In this document: piece by piece, positions 9,019 to 17,597 of the stretch
Position numbering within the stretch: the first letter of the stretch is position 1
Layout of the letters: every line of letters starts with the position of its first letter
DNA from: Anabaena sp. 4-3
GTDB lineage: Bacteria; Cyanobacteriota; Cyanobacteriia; Cyanobacteriales; Nostocaceae
Length of the DNA stretch: 64,000 nucleotides
Direction of reading: 5' to 3'
Assembly (NCBI RefSeq): GCF_001597745.1
Contig: NZ_LUHJ01000047.1
Location: forward strand, 9,598-73,597
Position numbers and translations under genes: made by a program
The notes under the pieces: generated by a model
Seen by the model: the letters and a program-made list of their open reading frames with translations, nothing else
Told to the model about the DNA's origin: nothing
Databases searched by the model: none

Positions 9019-9736
9019 AACTTGATAGCCTGTTGTTAATTTGCCAATTGATTGTGGTCTGTAAAGCTCCCCTGAAAAAAGCTACTCTGAATGTATCTGT
9101 GCTACACGCGCTTTCGTTTGGTAGTGTTTATTTCTTTGTACTTCAGAGATGGCGTATACTTACAGCAACTTATCGCCGTATATTGCCGTTGTTTTACTGA
9201 TCTATATTTAATTTTCCATTAAATTTCTGAAAAGTCCAGTTATGATACTGCATACCAAAGGCATAACTTTAGTAGAAGGTTGGTATATTTTGATCGTTGC
9301 TGCCAAAATTAAGAATCTTGAAGCTGGAAATATATCCTAGAATCTCAGTGTATTCTCCGGTTTGTCAATCATCTTTTAAGTAGAAATTACTAGCTAAAAA
9401 AATCAAGCTCCAAAACAATTTGAGATACAACATCTACCATATTTTTCTCTGAACTACCCAAAGTAAAAAGTTCCTCTGGTTAGTCTTGTAGGGTGCGTCA
9501 GATTGTTTAAATGCTATCAAACTGTCTTCCTTGCTCGGAACATCCTTTGAGAATCCCCTTGATTTTTAATCAGGGGAGTACGTCAACAATAGGTCAACAA
9601 TAGGTGAAAAATATACTCAAATGCTAATCTACCCCAAGAAATAATTTGCAGCTTTTCATCCCACAGCCAGAGAAATTAAATCAAGTTAATTAGCTAAATT
9701 GCTGTTATATAGCAGTAAGAAAGCAATAATCAAGTT
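9019..9736. other. 718-base divergent intergenic region
   Basis: No gene supported. It must contain promoters for the regulator (minus) and the rhodanese-fold gene (plus). Visible repeats: a 15-base GTAGGGTGCGTCAGA half-site at 9488-9502, identical to the left arm of the element at 10302-10367, and a direct repeat GTCAACAATAG/GTCAACAATAG at about 9581-9603. Confidence 0.6.
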
Positions 9737-10192
9737 ATGGATAGCAATCGACTAGGTGGTATTATTCCTCCCCAACCACCAATTGAAGCCCAATCTGATG
9801 TTTATGCACTTAAGTCTCGTTTAGAATGGGGTGAACCTGCCTTTACTATCTTAGATGTACGCGATCGCCCCATATATAATGATGGTCATATTATGGGTGC
9901 AATGCCCATGCCAATGGATGAATTGGTAGACAGAGCCGTACCATCTTTAGATAAAAACCGTGATATCTATGTTTACGGTGCGACTGAAGAACAAACCGCC
10001 GCCGCCGTTAATATGCTGCGTTCGGCTGGCTTTGATCATGTTTCAGAACTCAAAGGTGGTTTAGCTGCATGGAAGGCAATTGGCGGCCCCACAGAAGGCA
10101 TCATTGAATCTAAAACCCCAGCCGGTGCGGATGATTATAATGTAGTCTCTCGACTTCAAGACTATTCAGAGACTCAGCACAAAGATGTATAA
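9737..10192 (+). CDS. Rhodanese-like domain protein lacking the catalytic Cys
   Basis: A 151-residue single-domain rhodanese fold. Seen: FTILDVRDRPIYNDGHIMGA (residues 36-55), the VSELKGGLAAWKAIGGPTEG end, and between them the beta strand IYVYGATEEQT where active rhodaneses have a Cys at the start of the loop. Here G81 occupies that position, so sulfur transfer by the classical persulfide mechanism is not expected. Catalytically silent rhodanese domains are known as binding or regulatory modules. The C-terminal 25 residues are an acidic, unstructured tail. Start ATG 9737 fits. Single-gene unit; function unknown. Confidence 0.9.
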   Translation: MDSNRLGGIIPPQPPIEAQSDVYALKSRLEWGEPAFTILDVRDRPIYNDGHIMGAMPMPMDELVDRAVPSLDKNRDIYVYGATEEQTAAAVNMLRSAGFDHVSELKGGLAAWKAIGGPTEGIIESKTPAGADDYNVVSRLQDYSETQHKDV

Positions 10193-10217
10193 GGTTTTGG
10201 TCAATAGCCAGTAGTCA

Positions 10218-10246
10218 GTAGAGACGTTTCAACGGAACGTCTCTAC
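10218..10246. repeat. Palindromic repeat (GTAGAGACGTTTC / GGAACGTCTCTAC)
   Basis: Two 13-base arms with one mismatch and a 3-base loop, 26 bases after the rhodanese-fold stop. Related GTAGAGA palindromes occur at 26826-26853 and around 46351-46373. Could act as a terminator stem, but there is no T run. Confidence 0.75.
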
Positions 10247-10301
10247 AAGTCATAAGTTAATAATTTTGAACATTAACAAGACTTACGCAACTGGCACATT
10301 A

Positions 10302-10367
10302 GTAGGGTGCGTCAGATGTTGAAAATCTGTGATTTTTGACCCAATTATCGCTTCTGACGCACCCTAC
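10302..10367. repeat. MITE-like element with 15-base perfect inverted ends
   Basis: GTAGGGTGCGTCAGA at 10302-10316 and its exact reverse complement at 10353-10367 bracket 36 bases without coding capacity. An isolated half-site is at 9488-9502. Small non-autonomous palindromic elements of this kind are common in filamentous cyanobacteria. Confidence 0.8.
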
Positions 10368-10381
10368 ACGAATCTGTGAGA

Positions 10382-11011
10382 CTAATGTTCAAATAAATCT
10401 TTGAATTGTAATAAATCCAAAGACACAATTGTTGGTAGAACTTGAAAGCATTCTTGAGCAAGTTGCCAACGTTCTTCTCGTTGCAGCATGGCGGTTAACT
10501 TTTGCTGCACGCTGAGTAAATAGCGGACATCATTGGCGGCGTAACTCAACTGCGCTTCAGATAAGTTAGTGGCGTTACCCCAATCAGAACTTTGAGCAGT
10601 TTTATCTAGTTCTACATTTTCCAATTCTTGCACCACATCCTTAAGTCCGTGACGATTGGTATAGGTACGGGCTAGCTTACTGGCAATTTTGGTGCAGAAG
10701 ACTGGTTGGACATGAATACCTAGATGATAACGCAAAGCGGCCATGTCGAACCGAGCAAAGTGAAATACTTTACCGACATTTGTAGCTTCTAGCAGTTTTT
10801 TTAAATTTGGGGCTTGGGTTTGTCCTTTGAAGATGCGAATCGCAGTGACTTTACCTTCAGGATTGCATAGCTGAACTAAGCAGAGGCGATCGCGCGCTGG
10901 TAATAAACCCATTGTTTCAGTATCAACAGCGATCGCTGCCGATGCTAAATATTGGGTAAGAGCAGCATCACTCAGATCGCGATCGCTCACTTGAAAATCT
11001 TGTAATGTCAT
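10382..11011 (-). CDS. RNase D-like 3'-5' exonuclease
   Basis: A 209-residue DEDDy-type exonuclease. ExoI DTE at residues 30-32 (AVDTETMGLL), ExoII D89 in FHFARFDMAALRYHLG, ExoIII Y157/D161 in YAANDVRYLL; all four acidic residues are present. The phrase SSDWGNATNLSEAQLSYAANDV is close to the RNase D family. It has only the nuclease domain and lacks the HRDC domains of full-length RNase D, as usual for short cyanobacterial homologues. Expected role: 3' trimming of structured RNA in the cytoplasm; the substrate is not known from sequence. Confidence 0.9.
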   Translation of the reverse strand: MTLQDFQVSDRDLSDAALTQYLASAAIAVDTETMGLLPARDRLCLVQLCNPEGKVTAIRIFKGQTQAPNLKKLLEATNVGKVFHFARFDMAALRYHLGIHVQPVFCTKIASKLARTYTNRHGLKDVVQELENVELDKTAQSSDWGNATNLSEAQLSYAANDVRYLLSVQQKLTAMLQREERWQLAQECFQVLPTIVSLDLLQFKDLFEH

Positions 11012-11098
11012 GAACCACTTAATAATATATGCAGTATCTTCTCAACAAGCTACCATCAGACACTACATTATTATTGTGCAGAACATCCACAATTCCAC

Positions 11099-11644
11099 CT
11101 AGCGAGTCCGGAGGAAAATTTGTGTCAAGTAAACCTCACCTTGCTGATTTGTCGCCACACCAATCCCTGTGAGATTATAATTACCATGAATATTCTTTAA
11201 ATGTCCAGGACTTTCGAGCCAACCAATCACAGCTTGATTGGCAGGATCACTATACCCCCGATTGAAAGCGAGATTTTCAGCCGCACTCTTATAGCGAAGG
11301 GGAATAGCATCAACTCGCCGTTCAAATCCCTGATGACTAAAAGGTGCTTTTCCTTTAGCCATGTTCTGACTGTGGATTCTGGCTTGTCGAGTAATGTTGG
11401 AATTTAAAGTTAACTTTGGCAGGTTCTTAGCTCTCCGATAGCGATTAATTTGCTCAAATACTGATTTTTCTAAAGCAGTAGTTTGAAAAGTCGCCGAGCT
11501 AGCAACCTGAGTATAACCCGGCGATGAGGGTTGATTATCAGTAGTTGTGTTTGTAGAAGTATGGCCAGGTATGGGAGGAGCCATTAATCCTCCAGCAAAG
11601 ACAAGCGTACTTAAAGCGATGCCAAAAGCAGTTTGTCGGGACAT
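11099..11644 (-). CDS. CAP-domain (SCP/PR1-like) secreted protein A
   Basis: A 181-residue exported protein. Residues 1-25 form a signal peptide; a Thr/Ser/Pro linker (about 30-50) leads to a CAP domain: FEQINRYRRAKNLPKLTLN, ARIHSQNMAKGKAPFSHQGF, AAENLAFNRGYSD and WLESPGHLKNIHGNYNLTGI. The conserved histidines and glutamate of the CAP cavity are present. Bacterial YkwD-type CAP proteins are extracytoplasmic and of unclear function. Its closest relative in the window is the next gene upstream (11855-12583), implying a tandem duplication. Confidence 0.92.
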   Translation of the reverse strand: MSRQTAFGIALSTLVFAGGLMAPPIPGHTSTNTTTDNQPSSPGYTQVASSATFQTTALEKSVFEQINRYRRAKNLPKLTLNSNITRQARIHSQNMAKGKAPFSHQGFERRVDAIPLRYKSAAENLAFNRGYSDPANQAVIGWLESPGHLKNIHGNYNLTGIGVATNQQGEVYLTQIFLRTR

Positions 11645-11735
11645 GAAAAATTACTTTGTGTACATACTATAAGACCTATACTCTAAATTCTCCTTCCTAG
11701 AATATGTAACAGGATACTTTTGCAGATTCATCAAT

Positions 11736-11818
11736 TAGAGCAGGGGAGGCAGGGGAGGCAGGGGAGGCAGGGGAGCAGGGGAGGCAGGGGAGGCAGGGGA
11801 GGCAGGGGAGCAGGGGAG
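11736..11818. repeat. G-rich 9-base tandem array between CAP paralogues
   Basis: About nine units of the GGGGAGGCA type with occasional shortened GGGGAGCA units. On the plus strand the array is almost free of C and contains many G4 runs. It separates the two CAP genes. Confidence 0.85.
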
Positions 11819-11854
11819 AAGAACTTGTACCCAGTCCCCAATCCCCAGTCGCTT

Positions 11855-12583
11855 TTAAGAACGCATAAAAATTTGTGTCAGGTAAACTACCCCTCGGCCA
11901 TTCACTGCAACACCAACTCCGGTGGTATTAGCATTACTTTTAATGTTAGCTAAGTGTCCTGAACTTTTCAGCCAACTTTGCACAGCGCGTGTAGCTGCAT
12001 CTCTATCTTGGTTATAAGCAACATTTTCACTAGCTGATTTGTGAGCAATACCAATTGCTTTCACTCGCTGATCAAATCCCTGATGGCTAAATGGAACTTT
12101 TCCACTAGCCATGTTTTGACTATGAATTCTGGCCTGCTCATCAATGGCAGAATTACGTGATAGTGCTGGCAAGCCTATAGAAGCTCTGTATTCGTTAATT
12201 TGCTCAAAAACTGACTGTTCTATAGAAGCAGTATTAGAGTTAGATCCTCCACGGGAAGAGCCGGAATTGGATTGTTCACGGGAAGAACTGGGATTAGATT
12301 GTTCACGGGAAGAACTGGGATTGGATTGTTCACCCGGATAGTCTGAATTTGATGTTCCGGGATTATATGGTCTTTGCCGAGAAGATGGTATTGAACGATT
12401 ATATGGTCTAGAACGACGGTTGTATTGTCTAGGAAAATATTGCCCAGGAAAATATTGTGCTAGATGATTTTCTATGCTTGAGGATTTTGGCTGAACAGAT
12501 GCAGATGGGAGAGAAACAGCACTCGCTCCAGTGGCGAGAAGAAAACTGCCTAAAGCAAAACTGTAGAGTGTTGTTCTAATCAT
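11855..12583 (-). CDS. CAP-domain secreted protein B with repeat linker
   Basis: A 242-residue paralogue of the downstream CAP protein. Signal peptide at residues 1-23, then a low-complexity linker of about 95 residues rich in Arg, Ser, Asn and Tyr, then the CAP domain: FEQINEYRASIGLPALSRN, ARIHSQNMASGKVPFSHQGF, ASENVAYNQDRDA and WLKSSGHLANIKSNANTTGV. The linker holds three copies of a 9-residue repeat of the SNPSSSREQ type (27-base DNA units at about 12276-12340; the third is diverged). Likely periplasmic or cell-wall. It may be co-transcribed with the 11099-11644 gene, though the G-rich array lies between them. Confidence 0.92.
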   Translation of the reverse strand: MIRTTLYSFALGSFLLATGASAVSLPSASVQPKSSSIENHLAQYFPGQYFPRQYNRRSRPYNRSIPSSRQRPYNPGTSNSDYPGEQSNPSSSREQSNPSSSREQSNSGSSRGGSNSNTASIEQSVFEQINEYRASIGLPALSRNSAIDEQARIHSQNMASGKVPFSHQGFDQRVKAIGIAHKSASENVAYNQDRDAATRAVQSWLKSSGHLANIKSNANTTGVGVAVNGRGVVYLTQIFMRS

Positions 12584-12721
12584 TTTTCAAGCCATGTAGT
12601 TGTTGCAACCATCTAACCAGACCGTTATTGATTGAACAAATTCGCTATATGGTCATATATCTTTGGTTATAGTGTTTTGTCTAGGAATATTCTCTGCTCA
12701 CGTTTAAATTCATAGATTTGC

Positions 12722-12752
12722 AAAAAAAAGGGGCGATCGCCTAGAATCGCCC
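12722..12752 (-). terminator. Rho-independent terminator for trpB
   Basis: On the minus strand, a GGGCGAT/ATCGCCC 7-base-pair stem (arms 12746-12752 and 12731-12737) is followed by eight T residues (12729-12722). It lies about 100 bases past the trpB stop. The hairpin includes a HIP1 octamer. Confidence 0.8.
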
Positions 12753-12854
12753 TCTCTCATTAGTCTGATTTTTCCGAAAAATTTGGGAAAATTTTGTCAA
12801 TCTTGTTCTGTTCAATCTATCAGTGAGCAGCTAAACTTATGTCTCCAGATAGAT

Positions 12855-14105
12855 TTATTCTGGGCTGAAAAATTTAGCTACAGTTTGCACATCCTTATCG
12901 CCCCGTCCAGAGCAGTTAATAATAATTCGGGGGCTACCGCTAAGTTGAGGACAGAGGGTTTCTAAGTAGGCGATCGCATGAGATGTTTCTAATGCGGGGA
13001 TAATTCCTTCCAACTGAGATAATCTCTGGAATGCTGCCAAAGCTTCTGCATCCGTCACACTGTAATATTCAGCACGACCCATATCTTTCAAATAACTATG
13101 TTCCGGGCCAACACCAGGATAATCTAAACCCGCACTAATCGAGTGTGCCTCAATCACTTGTCCATCTTCATCTTGTAACAGATAACTCATTGCTCCGTGC
13201 AGTACACCAACACGTCCTTTTGTCAAGGTAGCAGCGTGTTTTTCTGTATTCACACCTTCTCCCGCAGCTTCCACCCCAATTAGTCGGACAGATGACTCAT
13301 CCACAAACTCATGGAATAAACCCATAGCATTAGAACCACCACCCACACAAGCCATGAGAATATCCGGTAAACCGCCCCACTTTTCTAAAGCTTGAGCGCG
13401 AGTTTCTTGACCGATAATCGCATGAAAATCACGTACCATCATCGGGTATGGATGGGGGCCAGCTACCGAACCCAAAATATAGTGAGTGGTTTCGACATTT
13501 GTCACCCAATCCCGGATAGCCTCAGATGTGGCATCCTTGAGAGTACCAGTACCGGCAGCTACCGGACGCACTTGTGCGCCCATCAGCCGCATTCTAAACA
13601 CATTTAATGCTTGGCGTTCCATATCGTGAACGCCCATATAAATCACACATTCCAACCCAAAACGAGCGCAAACTGTCGCCGTAGCTACACCATGTTGTCC
13701 AGCACCAGTTTCAGCAATAATGCGTTGCTTACCCATGCGCTTCGCCAACAACACCTGTCCGAGAGCGTTATTAATTTTGTGCGCGCCTGTGTGATTGAGG
13801 TCTTCTCGCTTTAAGTAAATTTGCGGCCCGGAACCATCTGGCCTCGCATAATGAGCAGTCAAGCGTTCCGCAAAATACAAGGGTGTAGCACGTCCTACAT
13901 AGTCCTTTAGCAGTTGTTGAAGTTCTGCTTGGAAGTTGGGATCATGGCGGTATTGCTGATAAGCTGCTTCTAATTCCGCTAAAGCAGGCATTAAGGTTTC
14001 CGGGACGTACTTACCGCCAAAGCGTCCAAAGCGTCCTTGTGTATCGGGAACCGGAGAAGTAGAGGGAGAACTTGGAGAAAGGGGAGTAGTAGTCACGGAA
14101 ATCAT
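12855..14105 (-). CDS. trpB: Tryptophan synthase beta chain
   Basis: Condenses indole with serine using pyridoxal phosphate. The 416-residue protein has the PLP lysine K110 in [13 protein letters not shown], the phosphate-binding GGGSN at residues 255-259, [13 protein letters not shown] and a [19 protein letters not shown] stretch typical of the main-type TrpB. The first about 23 residues are a variable Ser/Thr/Pro leader, normal for cyanobacterial TrpB. The partner trpA is not in the window. Start Met at 14105 is preceded by no clear competitor. Monocistronic with its own terminator. Confidence 0.97.
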   Translation of the reverse strand: MISVTTTPLSPSSPSTSPVPDTQGRFGRFGGKYVPETLMPALAELEAAYQQYRHDPNFQAELQQLLKDYVGRATPLYFAERLTAHYARPDGSGPQIYLKREDLNHTGAHKINNALGQVLLAKRMGKQRIIAETGAGQHGVATATVCARFGLECVIYMGVHDMERQALNVFRMRLMGAQVRPVAAGTGTLKDATSEAIRDWVTNVETTHYILGSVAGPHPYPMMVRDFHAIIGQETRAQALEKWGGLPDILMACVGGGSNAMGLFHEFVDESSVRLIGVEAAGEGVNTEKHAATLTKGRVGVLHGAMSYLLQDEDGQVIEAHSISAGLDYPGVGPEHSYLKDMGRAEYYSVTDAEALAAFQRLSQLEGIIPALETSHAIAYLETLCPQLSGSPRIIINCSGRGDKDVQTVAKFFSPE

Positions 14106-14269
14106 TTTAATGATGGGACAGCTTTATTATTATAGGTAAAGACTGAGGCAGAGAAAACAGACTGTTTGACTACATCTAGCCCACTGATTGGATTTGTTAA
14201 TGTTAGGCTAGAAATGGATTTGCAGGCTTATGTACCATTGCCTCTCAAGTTTTTCTCGCTCAAAATTTT

Positions 14270-14617
14270 ATGTCTTCTTCCAATTCCCATTCTTCAGACA
14301 AGCGTTACGCCTACCGCGAGTTTGGTGACGACAACTCTGCCGCCACAGCCAGACCAACTCCCGAATTACCGCCGAAACAACAAAATATCAGAATCCAAGC
14401 CACCCGCGCAGGACGCAAAGGTAAAACAGTTACTGTGATTACTGGTTTTCAAGCCAAGCCAGAAACCTTGACAGATTTAGTCAAGAAGTTAAAAACTCAG
14501 TGCGGCACTGGTGGCACAGTTAAGGATAATGAAATTGAAATTCAAGGCGATCACAAACAAAAAATTTTAGAAATTTTAACCAATCTTGGCTATAAAGCTA
14601 AAATTAGCGGCGGTTAG
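14270..14617 (+). CDS. SUI1/eIF1-family translation factor (YciH-like)
   Basis: A 115-residue protein. A variable polar N-terminus (1-35) is followed by the SUI1 domain: IRIQATRAGRKGKTVTVITG, LVKKLKTQCGTGGTVKDN and IEIQGDHKQKILEILTNLGY. This is the bacterial eIF1-like YciH family. E. coli YciH can influence start-codon selection in vitro; the cyanobacterial role is unknown. It overlaps a longer but implausible frame at 14166-14438, which is rejected. Single gene, divergent from trpB. Confidence 0.93.
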   Translation: MSSSNSHSSDKRYAYREFGDDNSAATARPTPELPPKQQNIRIQATRAGRKGKTVTVITGFQAKPETLTDLVKKLKTQCGTGGTVKDNEIEIQGDHKQKILEILTNLGYKAKISGG

Positions 14618-14710
14618 TGGCAAAATTACCCAGCCAAAATTCTGGAATCAAAATCATTTCTAGGGTAGTTAAAGCAAGAAATGTATTCATCTAGTTAGTA
14701 GATCCTCAAA

Positions 14711-14716
14711 AGGAGG
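14711..14716 (+). promoter_or_regulatory. Strong Shine-Dalgarno for the YqaE gene
   Basis: AAGGAGGT (14709-14717), a near-perfect anti-16S match, lies 6 bases before the ATG at 14722. It is among the strongest ribosome-binding sites in the window and fixes the start of this 52-codon gene. Confidence 0.85.
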
Positions 14717-14721
14717 TTGAC

Positions 14722-14880
14722 ATGGATTTAGTGCGAATTCTATGCGCGATTTTCTTCCCACCTCTGGGAGTGTTTTTACAAGTGGGAATAGGCAAGGATT
14801 TTTGGATTAATATCCTGTTAACGTTTTTGGGTTATATCCCCGGAATTGTTCATGCTGTGTGGGTGATTGCCAAGAAATAA
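14722..14880 (+). CDS. YqaE/Pmp3-family small membrane protein
   Basis: A 52-residue protein starting MDLVRILCAIFFPPLGVFLQ and ending with GYIPGIVHAVWVIAKK. Two membrane helices (about 4-22 and 28-48) joined by a short GKDFW loop, and the FPPLGVFLQVG and GYIPGIxHAxW signatures, identify the Pmp3/YqaE (UPF0057) family. Relatives are induced by salt, cold or membrane stress in plants, yeast and bacteria and are thought to affect membrane potential. The 80-base spacing after the SUI1 gene allows co-transcription, but its own strong Shine-Dalgarno suggests independent high translation. Confidence 0.95.
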   Translation: MDLVRILCAIFFPPLGVFLQVGIGKDFWINILLTFLGYIPGIVHAVWVIAKK

Positions 14881-14952
14881 TGATTCACATCTAGGTTAAT
14901 TTTCGCTGTCACTATTGCTGATCATGTAGGGAATAAATAATAATTTGAAAAA

Positions 14953-14991
14953 ATCTCTCTAGACACGAATGCAATTCACGACTAGAGAGAT
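14953..14991 (-). terminator. Hairpin terminator for the fasciclin gene
   Basis: Perfect 10-base-pair arms, ATCTCTCTAG (14953-14962) and CTAGAGAGAT (14982-14991), with a 19-base loop. On the minus strand the stem is followed by a run of T residues. It is 58 bases after the fasciclin stop and could also end the plus-strand YqaE transcript. Confidence 0.7.
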
Positions 14992-15048
14992 AAAATTTGA
15001 TGACTATCAAAGATTTGAGTTGCCTAGGCTATACTAACTCAATCTATC

Positions 15049-15864
15049 TTACAAATCAGGAGGGATAATAACTTTGTTAATGACATGGATTACGCCATTA
15101 CTAGCTTTGATGTCTGCTTGTACTACCTTAGCATCATTGACATTGACACCCATTTTGGGGTCAACTTTGACATTGATGGCACCGCCTTCTACACTTTTGA
15201 CTTCGCCAGATTTTAAATCAGTGGATAAGACAGTACCTGGAACAACATGATAAGTCAACAGCTTGACTAATATTTCTTTGTTCTCTGGTTTCAACAAATC
15301 TTGTACAGCGTCTTGAGGTAATTCAGCAAACGCAGCATCAGTAGGCGCAAAAACTGTTAAGTTATCTTTGCCTTGCAGAACTTCTGTCAGTCCGGCAGCT
15401 TTGATAGCTTTAGTTAACATTGTAAAAGAACTGTTAGACTCTGCCAATGCTAACAAAGTTTTGCCTTGAGTATCTGGTGTCTCAGTGGTTGGTACTTGTG
15501 TTTCAGGTGTGCTAGGTTTTACTTGTGGGGTGGTAGTAGTTGGGGTGGTGCGATTACCACGATTGTAGGGAGCTTCATTGAAAATACTGGGTCTAGGATT
15601 TAGTTTATCCCCTCCTGTATTCTGTGAAATCTGCTCTTTATGGTGGTGTTTGCTTTTTGTAGTCTCGGTGAGAGTCTCAGTCTGGCTATGTTGGCTGTTT
15701 ACCTGTACACGTTGACTGCGGTTGTAGGTAGCTTCTTTGAAAATAGAGGGATGGGGATTTAATACTTCTCTTGCGCCAGATGGTGCGGTAGTCAGGAAAC
15801 TTACGCCTGCAATACTAAACACACTAGCCAAAGTGGTCAATAGTTTGCTGTAATTTACCTTCAT
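15049..15864 (-). CDS. Fasciclin (FAS1)-domain secreted protein
   Basis: A 271-residue exported protein. Signal peptide at residues 1-31 (AGVSFLTTAPSGA). Residues 32-135 are a low-complexity region containing two copies of a motif, LNPHPSIFKEATYNRSQR and LNPRPSIFNEAPYNRGNR, about 57 residues apart. The FAS1 domain fills 136-270: NSSFTMLTKAIKAAGL, NLTVFAPTDAAFAELP, LTYHVVPGTV and INKVIIPPDL. FAS1 domains mediate adhesion at the cell surface. Single gene, probably periplasmic or cell-surface. Confidence 0.93.
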   Translation of the reverse strand: MKVNYSKLLTTLASVFSIAGVSFLTTAPSGAREVLNPHPSIFKEATYNRSQRVQVNSQHSQTETLTETTKSKHHHKEQISQNTGGDKLNPRPSIFNEAPYNRGNRTTPTTTTPQVKPSTPETQVPTTETPDTQGKTLLALAESNSSFTMLTKAIKAAGLTEVLQGKDNLTVFAPTDAAFAELPQDAVQDLLKPENKEILVKLLTYHVVPGTVLSTDLKSGEVKSVEGGAINVKVDPKMGVNVNDAKVVQADIKASNGVIHVINKVIIPPDL

Positions 15865-16596
15865 AAATTTCGTTTGTTTTGATTTTACAGCTGTTACATA
15901 AAGACTTATAACACTTTGTTACCAATAAAAGCTAACTATCCATGAGAATTTTTTACCAAAATATTATCAGTAGGATTGTGACCTGACTTGCTCACGAACT
16001 AAAATCAGAACAATGGTGTTCTCTGGGCTGTTTTTTTACCAAAAGCTTTGTCAACAACTGTATCTCATCCCCATAGAACATTGCCTTCTTCAAACTTGAG
16101 TTAATTCTTGATTTATTGGCGGATAGGAATTTGTTGACCACACTAAAATATACAACATCAATATTTGAATAAAATTAATGTTTTTAGTGGGGTTAGGCAA
16201 CAAATATAGCAATCAGCTAGATACATAATGGATGAATTATTTCTGTAGTAGTCTGGGAAAATTTATATATATTTTTACAAGTATATGGATAAATAACTAT
16301 ATAATTTTAAGTAGATGTATACGATGTAGGAAAAACTAAAGAAAAATTTTACGGTTGCAATTGTGAGAATTTGAGTTTGTGTAGGGAGATTTATTGAAAA
16401 TATTGTGTCATTTAATATTCTTATAAGTTTAAAAATTAATGAAAGCAAAAATGTGTAAACCTGCAAAAACTTACCTAAAGTTTCAGTTTTTTAACTGATA
16501 AATCTGTCTAATAATTCATGGTTTGCTCAGGAAAATTACTTGAAGTGAAGATACAATTATAGAGTTGTTCAAATAATCAGCAACCAGGAAGACAAT
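15865..16596. other. A+T-rich gap between fasciclin and GST genes
   Basis: 732 bases without a supported gene. The 63-residue minus-strand frame at 16275-16466 is Ile/Tyr/Leu-rich, lacks a ribosome binding site and looks like chance translation of A+T-rich DNA. Promoters of both divergent neighbours must lie here. Confidence 0.6.
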
Positions 16597-17388
16597 ATGT
16601 TAGAATTATACCAATGGGAACTATCTCACTACTCAGAAAAAGTGCGGTTGATTCTAGATTATAAAGGGTTAGAATACCGCAAAATTGAAGTCACACCAGG
16701 GATTGGGCAGGTAGACCTATTTCGCTTGACTGGACAGAAGCAAGTGCCAGTCTTGAAGGATGGTAACAAATATATTGCGGATTCTACAGAGATAGCTAAG
16801 TATTTAGACTTGGAGTATCCTGAGCGTCCACTAATACCAAAAGATCCAAAAAGAAAAGGTCTAACTTTAATGATGGAAGAATGGGCAGATGAATCAATAG
16901 GGATTAAAGGTAGAAAGGCGTTATTCTCTGCGATTAGTCAAGACCAAAATTTCCGCAAGTCGTTACTACCTACCTCAACACCAGATGTTTTAAAAACGCT
17001 AGTGGAAGGTGTACCTAGTGATTTTCTGACGGTTTTGGGGTTTGGTGTTGGTTATAGTCCAGATGTGATCAAATCAGCGATCGCAGATTTAAAACAAGAC
17101 TTAGAAGCATTGACTCTATTATTGGCAGATAGTCCTTATTTAACTGGAGATGAACCCACCTTAGCTGATTTAGCAGTCGCAGGTTTATCTATATTGTTAA
17201 AATTCCCTGAAGGAGCGTACCTAGATTTACCAGCAACCCTCAGAGGTAAAGGTGTACCATCCATAGCTGACAACCCTGATTATGCACCGTTTTTTGAGTG
17301 GCGCGATCGCATCTATGCCCAATTCCGCAAACCTTTAATTGGTGTGCCTCCCACTGGTTCAGCACCTACTTCTATTCAGATTGAATAG
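16597..17388 (+). CDS. Glutathione S-transferase family protein
   Basis: A 263-residue protein. The N-terminal thioredoxin-like domain (1-80) reads LELYQWELSHYSEKVRLILD, with Ser9/Tyr11 near the glutathione site, then GQKQVPVLKDGNKYIADSTEI, whose cis-Pro and Ser-Thr bind glutathione. A helical C-terminal domain (90-250) carries LTGDEPTLADLAVAGL, the conserved GST N-capping/hydrophobic staple motif. It is longer than minimal GSTs. Substrate unknown. A GGAAGA ribosome binding site precedes the ATG. The long repeat region starts right after the stop. Confidence 0.93.
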   Translation: MLELYQWELSHYSEKVRLILDYKGLEYRKIEVTPGIGQVDLFRLTGQKQVPVLKDGNKYIADSTEIAKYLDLEYPERPLIPKDPKRKGLTLMMEEWADESIGIKGRKALFSAISQDQNFRKSLLPTSTPDVLKTLVEGVPSDFLTVLGFGVGYSPDVIKSAIADLKQDLEALTLLLADSPYLTGDEPTLADLAVAGLSILLKFPEGAYLDLPATLRGKGVPSIADNPDYAPFFEWRDRIYAQFRKPLIGVPPTGSAPTSIQIE

Positions 17389-17395
17389 ATAAGAG

Positions 17396-17474
17396 AGTAG
17401 GGAGTAGGGGAGTAAGGGGAGTGGGGGGAGTGGGGGGAGTGGGGGAGGCAGAGGAGGCAGGGGAGGCAGGGGAG
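17396..17474. repeat. G-rich degenerate array after the GST gene
   Basis: Repeated GGGGAGT and GGGAGGCA-type units, immediately followed by the ACTAATG array. Confidence 0.8.
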
Positions 17475-17478
17475 AAAA

Positions 17479-17597
17479 ACTAATGACTAATGACTAATGA
17501 CTAATGACTAATGACTAATGACTAATGACTAACGACTAATGACTAATGACTAATGACTAATGACTAATGACTAACGACTAACGACTAATGACTAACG
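17479..17597. repeat. 17-copy heptad array (ACTAATG/ACTAACG) reaching into herA
   Basis: Exactly 17 contiguous 7-base units (119 bases): twelve ACTAATG and five ACTAACG by my reading. It is the longest heptad array in the window. The ATG start codon of the following HerA-like gene (17588) is part of the sixteenth unit, and codons 1-3 are repeat sequence. Confidence 0.95.

Noticed and set aside
14166-14438. 90-residue plus-strand frame over the start of the SUI1 gene
   Set aside because: Overlaps the SUI1/YciH gene in another frame; no Shine-Dalgarno and no recognised domain.
16275-16466. 63-residue hydrophobic minus-strand frame
   Set aside because: Ile/Tyr-rich translation of A+T-rich intergenic DNA, no ribosome binding site.
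17479-17597. Possible CRISPR array
   Set aside because: Units are 7 bases long, contiguous and without spacers: a simple STRR array.
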